Positions 4,871 to 6,083 of a DNA stretch of 6,083 nucleotides are shown piece after piece (positions within the stretch are counted from its first letter, which is position 1; each line of letters begins with the position of its first letter). The notes beneath the pieces were generated by a model that made no database searches, was not told where the DNA came from, and saw nothing but the letters and a program-made list of their open reading frames with translations. The position numbers and the translations under genes are program-made. Origin of the DNA: an uncultured Collinsella sp. (GTDB taxonomy: Bacteria > Actinomycetota > Coriobacteriia > Coriobacteriales > Coriobacteriaceae); contig CABQLI010000094.1 in the NCBI GenBank assembly GCA_902464965.1, forward strand, positions 1-6,083. The letters are read 5' to 3'.

Positions 4871-5809
4871 ATGCCGACGTCGTTGACCGAACTTTTTTCG
4901 CCCGCCTGCCATTTGTGTCCGCGCCGCTGCGGTGCGGCGCGCGATGAGGGCGCGCACGGCGTATGCGGTGCTAGCGACACGCTCAAGGTGGCCCGCGCCG
5001 CGCTTCATATGTGGGAGGAGCCGCCTATCTCGGGCGAGGCCGGTTCGGGCACAATCTTCTTTAGCGGCTGCTCGCTCAAATGCGTCTATTGTCAGAACCA
5101 CGAGATCTCGACGGGCAATTTTGGGCTTGAGATTTCGCCCGAGCGTCTGGTCGAGATTATGTTGGAGCTGCAGGACCAGGGTGCGAACAATATTAATCTG
5201 GTGACGGCGACACACTACGCGCACCTGCTGCCGGCTGCGATTGCCGCGGCACGTGCGCGCGGGCTGGCCATCCCAATCGTCTACAACACGAGCGGTTATG
5301 AGCGTGCGAGTGCCGTGTCGGCGCTCGGCGATCTGGTCGATGTGTGGCTTACCGACTTTAAATATGCCGATGCGGCGCTTGCGCAGTCACTGTCTCATGT
5401 TCAGGACTACCCGCGCGTGGCCGTGTCGGGCTTAGCGCAAATGGCGCGCGAGATTGAGCGCCGCGGGGGAGAGCTGGTGGACGAGGACGGGCTCATGAAG
5501 CGCGGCATGATCGTGCGCCATCTGGTACTGCCGGGACATGCAGACGATTCGTGTCGCGTGCTGGACCTGGTGTGGCAGACGGTGGGCGATGTGCCGATTT
5601 CGGTCATGAACCAGTACACGCCCAATGCGCTCATGCGCGAGCAGGGCGGCGACCTGGCGCGTGCTGTGACGCGCGAGGAGTACGAGCAGGTGCTCGACCA
5701 TGCCGATGACCTGGGTTTTACGACGATGTTCTGGCAAGAGGGCGGCGCGGTAGACGAGAGCTTTACCCCGGCCTTCGACACCACCGGCGTCCTCACCAGC
5801 GCAAAGTAG
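4871..5809 (+). CDS. Radical SAM protein, COG1313 (PflX-like) family
   Basis: This encodes a 312-residue cytosolic iron-sulfur protein. The radical SAM motif is FFSGCSLKCVYCQN (63-76), a CxxxCxxC with C67, C71 and C74 holding the cluster that cleaves S-adenosylmethionine. Upstream is a second cysteine set, CHLCPRRCG (13-21) with VCG at 31-33, typical of this family and possibly a second metal site. EEPPISG (49-55) precedes GSGTIFF, and LPGHADDS (220-227) and MNQYTP (246-251) lie in the C-terminal half. The overall order matches proteins annotated PflX or AmrS-like. These resemble pyruvate formate-lyase activating enzyme, but to my knowledge no substrate is established for COG1313. The ATG at 4871 has GGAG (4858-4861) nine bases upstream; an in-frame TTG at 4856 has no such site. 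No glycyl-radical enzyme or memo-like partner is adjacent, so the context gives no substrate hint. Confidence 0.9.
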   Translation: MPTSLTELFSPACHLCPRRCGAARDEGAHGVCGASDTLKVARAALHMWEEPPISGEAGSGTIFFSGCSLKCVYCQNHEISTGNFGLEISPERLVEIMLELQDQGANNINLVTATHYAHLLPAAIAAARARGLAIPIVYNTSGYERASAVSALGDLVDVWLTDFKYADAALAQSLSHVQDYPRVAVSGLAQMAREIERRGGELVDEDGLMKRGMIVRHLVLPGHADDSCRVLDLVWQTVGDVPISVMNQYTPNALMREQGGDLARAVTREEYEQVLDHADDLGFTTMFWQEGGAVDESFTPAFDTTGVLTSAK

Positions 5810-5820
5810 CGCGTTCACCG

Positions 5821-5853
5821 ATGATTTTTCTGGGACGGGGATTAAAAAATCAT
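5821..5853. repeat. AT-armed palindrome with G-rich loop downstream of the radical SAM gene
   Basis: ATGATTTTT (5821-5829) pairs perfectly with AAAAATCAT (5845-5853) around a 15-base loop containing TGGGACGGGG. It starts 11 bases after the stop codon. The loop sequence TGGGACGG (5831-5838) is also complementary to CCGTCCCA (5892-5899). The design, palindromic arms around a GGGAC core, recalls the repeat pair at 1171 and 1579, though the sequence differs. It may be a dispersed repeat or a weak terminator. Confidence 0.45.
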
Positions 5854-5919
5854 TGAGAGGATTGCCTGCTCGAAAAGTAGTCAAAATGGCTCCGTCCCAA
5901 AAAGACTGGGTATTGGGCG

Positions 5920-5947
5920 TTGACAGTTGGCGAGCCGTAGGTAAAAT
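5920..5947 (+). promoter_or_regulatory. Promoter of tRNA-Ala
   Basis: A perfect -35 TTGACA (5920-5925), a 16-base spacer, and the -10 TAAAAT (5942-5947, five of six) place the start near 5954, a few bases before the mature tRNA 5' end at 5961. This near-consensus strength is typical of stable RNA promoters. Confidence 0.85.
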
Positions 5948-5960
5948 AACAACTTGTCCT

Positions 5961-6036
5961 GGGGACGTAGCTCAGTTGGGAGAGCGCTGCCGTCGCATGG
6001 CAGAGGCCGAGGGTTCGACTCCCTTCGTCTCCACCA
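5961..6036 (+). tRNA. tRNA-Ala (anticodon CGC), CCA encoded
   Basis: The full cloverleaf is visible. The acceptor GGGGACG pairs with CGTCTCC (6026-6032), including the G3:U70 wobble that identifies alanine tRNAs. The D stem is GCTC/GAGC. The anticodon stem CTGCC/GGCAG carries the loop GTCGCAT, with anticodon CGC at 5994-5996. The variable loop has five bases. The T arm GAGGG-TTCGACT-CCCTT is followed by discriminator A6033 and encoded CCA (6034-6036). It decodes GCG, a frequent Ala codon in this GC-rich genome. The gene is monocistronic, with its own promoter and terminator. Confidence 0.97.
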
Positions 6037-6046
6037 CATGAGAGTT

Positions 6047-6083
6047 AGACGAACCCTTGTTCATCAGGGGTTCGTCTTTTTTT
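6047..6083 (+). terminator. Intrinsic terminator of tRNA-Ala
   Basis: AGACGAACCC (6047-6056) pairs perfectly with GGGTTCGTCT (6068-6077) and runs straight into a run of seven T that reaches the window end. It begins ten bases after the tRNA CCA end, a canonical Rho-independent terminator. Confidence 0.95.

Noticed and set aside
5853..6041. 62-codon plus-strand open frame overlapping the tRNA
   Set aside because: It covers the tRNA promoter and the complete tRNA-Ala, so it is not a gene.

Overview
The window is GC-rich, gene-dense bacterial chromosome. Codon use is strongly GC-biased, Shine-Dalgarno sites are clear, and the genes are housekeeping types. The 39-bp palindromes built around GGGGACAGGCACC, together with the gene families, suggest an actinobacterium of the Coriobacteriia, probably Collinsella or a close relative. 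This assignment rests on family recognition and memory of such repeats; I could not search a database.

Left part (1-1619, plus strand): the 3' end of a probable MarR-type regulator; a complete DegV/FakB-type fatty-acid-binding protein; and a very short O6-alkylguanine-DNA alkyltransferase-like protein that keeps the PCHR cysteine. The alkyltransferase-like gene sits between two almost identical palindromic repeats in opposite orientation.

Middle (1620-4343): about 330 bases without a credible gene hold several hairpins, including an 18-bp perfect one, and end in the intrinsic terminator of the minus-strand gene trpS (tryptophanyl-tRNA synthetase). Upstream of trpS, also on the minus strand, is a polytopic membrane enzyme of the WecA/TagO/MraY superfamily. 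It likely starts cell-wall glycopolymer synthesis on undecaprenyl phosphate.

Right part (4344-6083): a 527-base region without a protein gene contains a compact set of five helices plus a terminator-like hairpin. This is best read as a minus-strand structured RNA of about 160 nt of unknown class. Next comes a plus-strand radical SAM protein of the COG1313 (PflX-like) family. After a short repeat-like spacer there is a tRNA-Ala(CGC) with its own near-consensus promoter and intrinsic terminator.

No operon-scale pathway, phage or defence system is visible; the genes look functionally independent. The points most worth a second look are the candidate structured RNA at 4583-4742, the inverted palindrome pair around the alkyltransferase-like gene, and the orphan hairpin region at 1700-1850.
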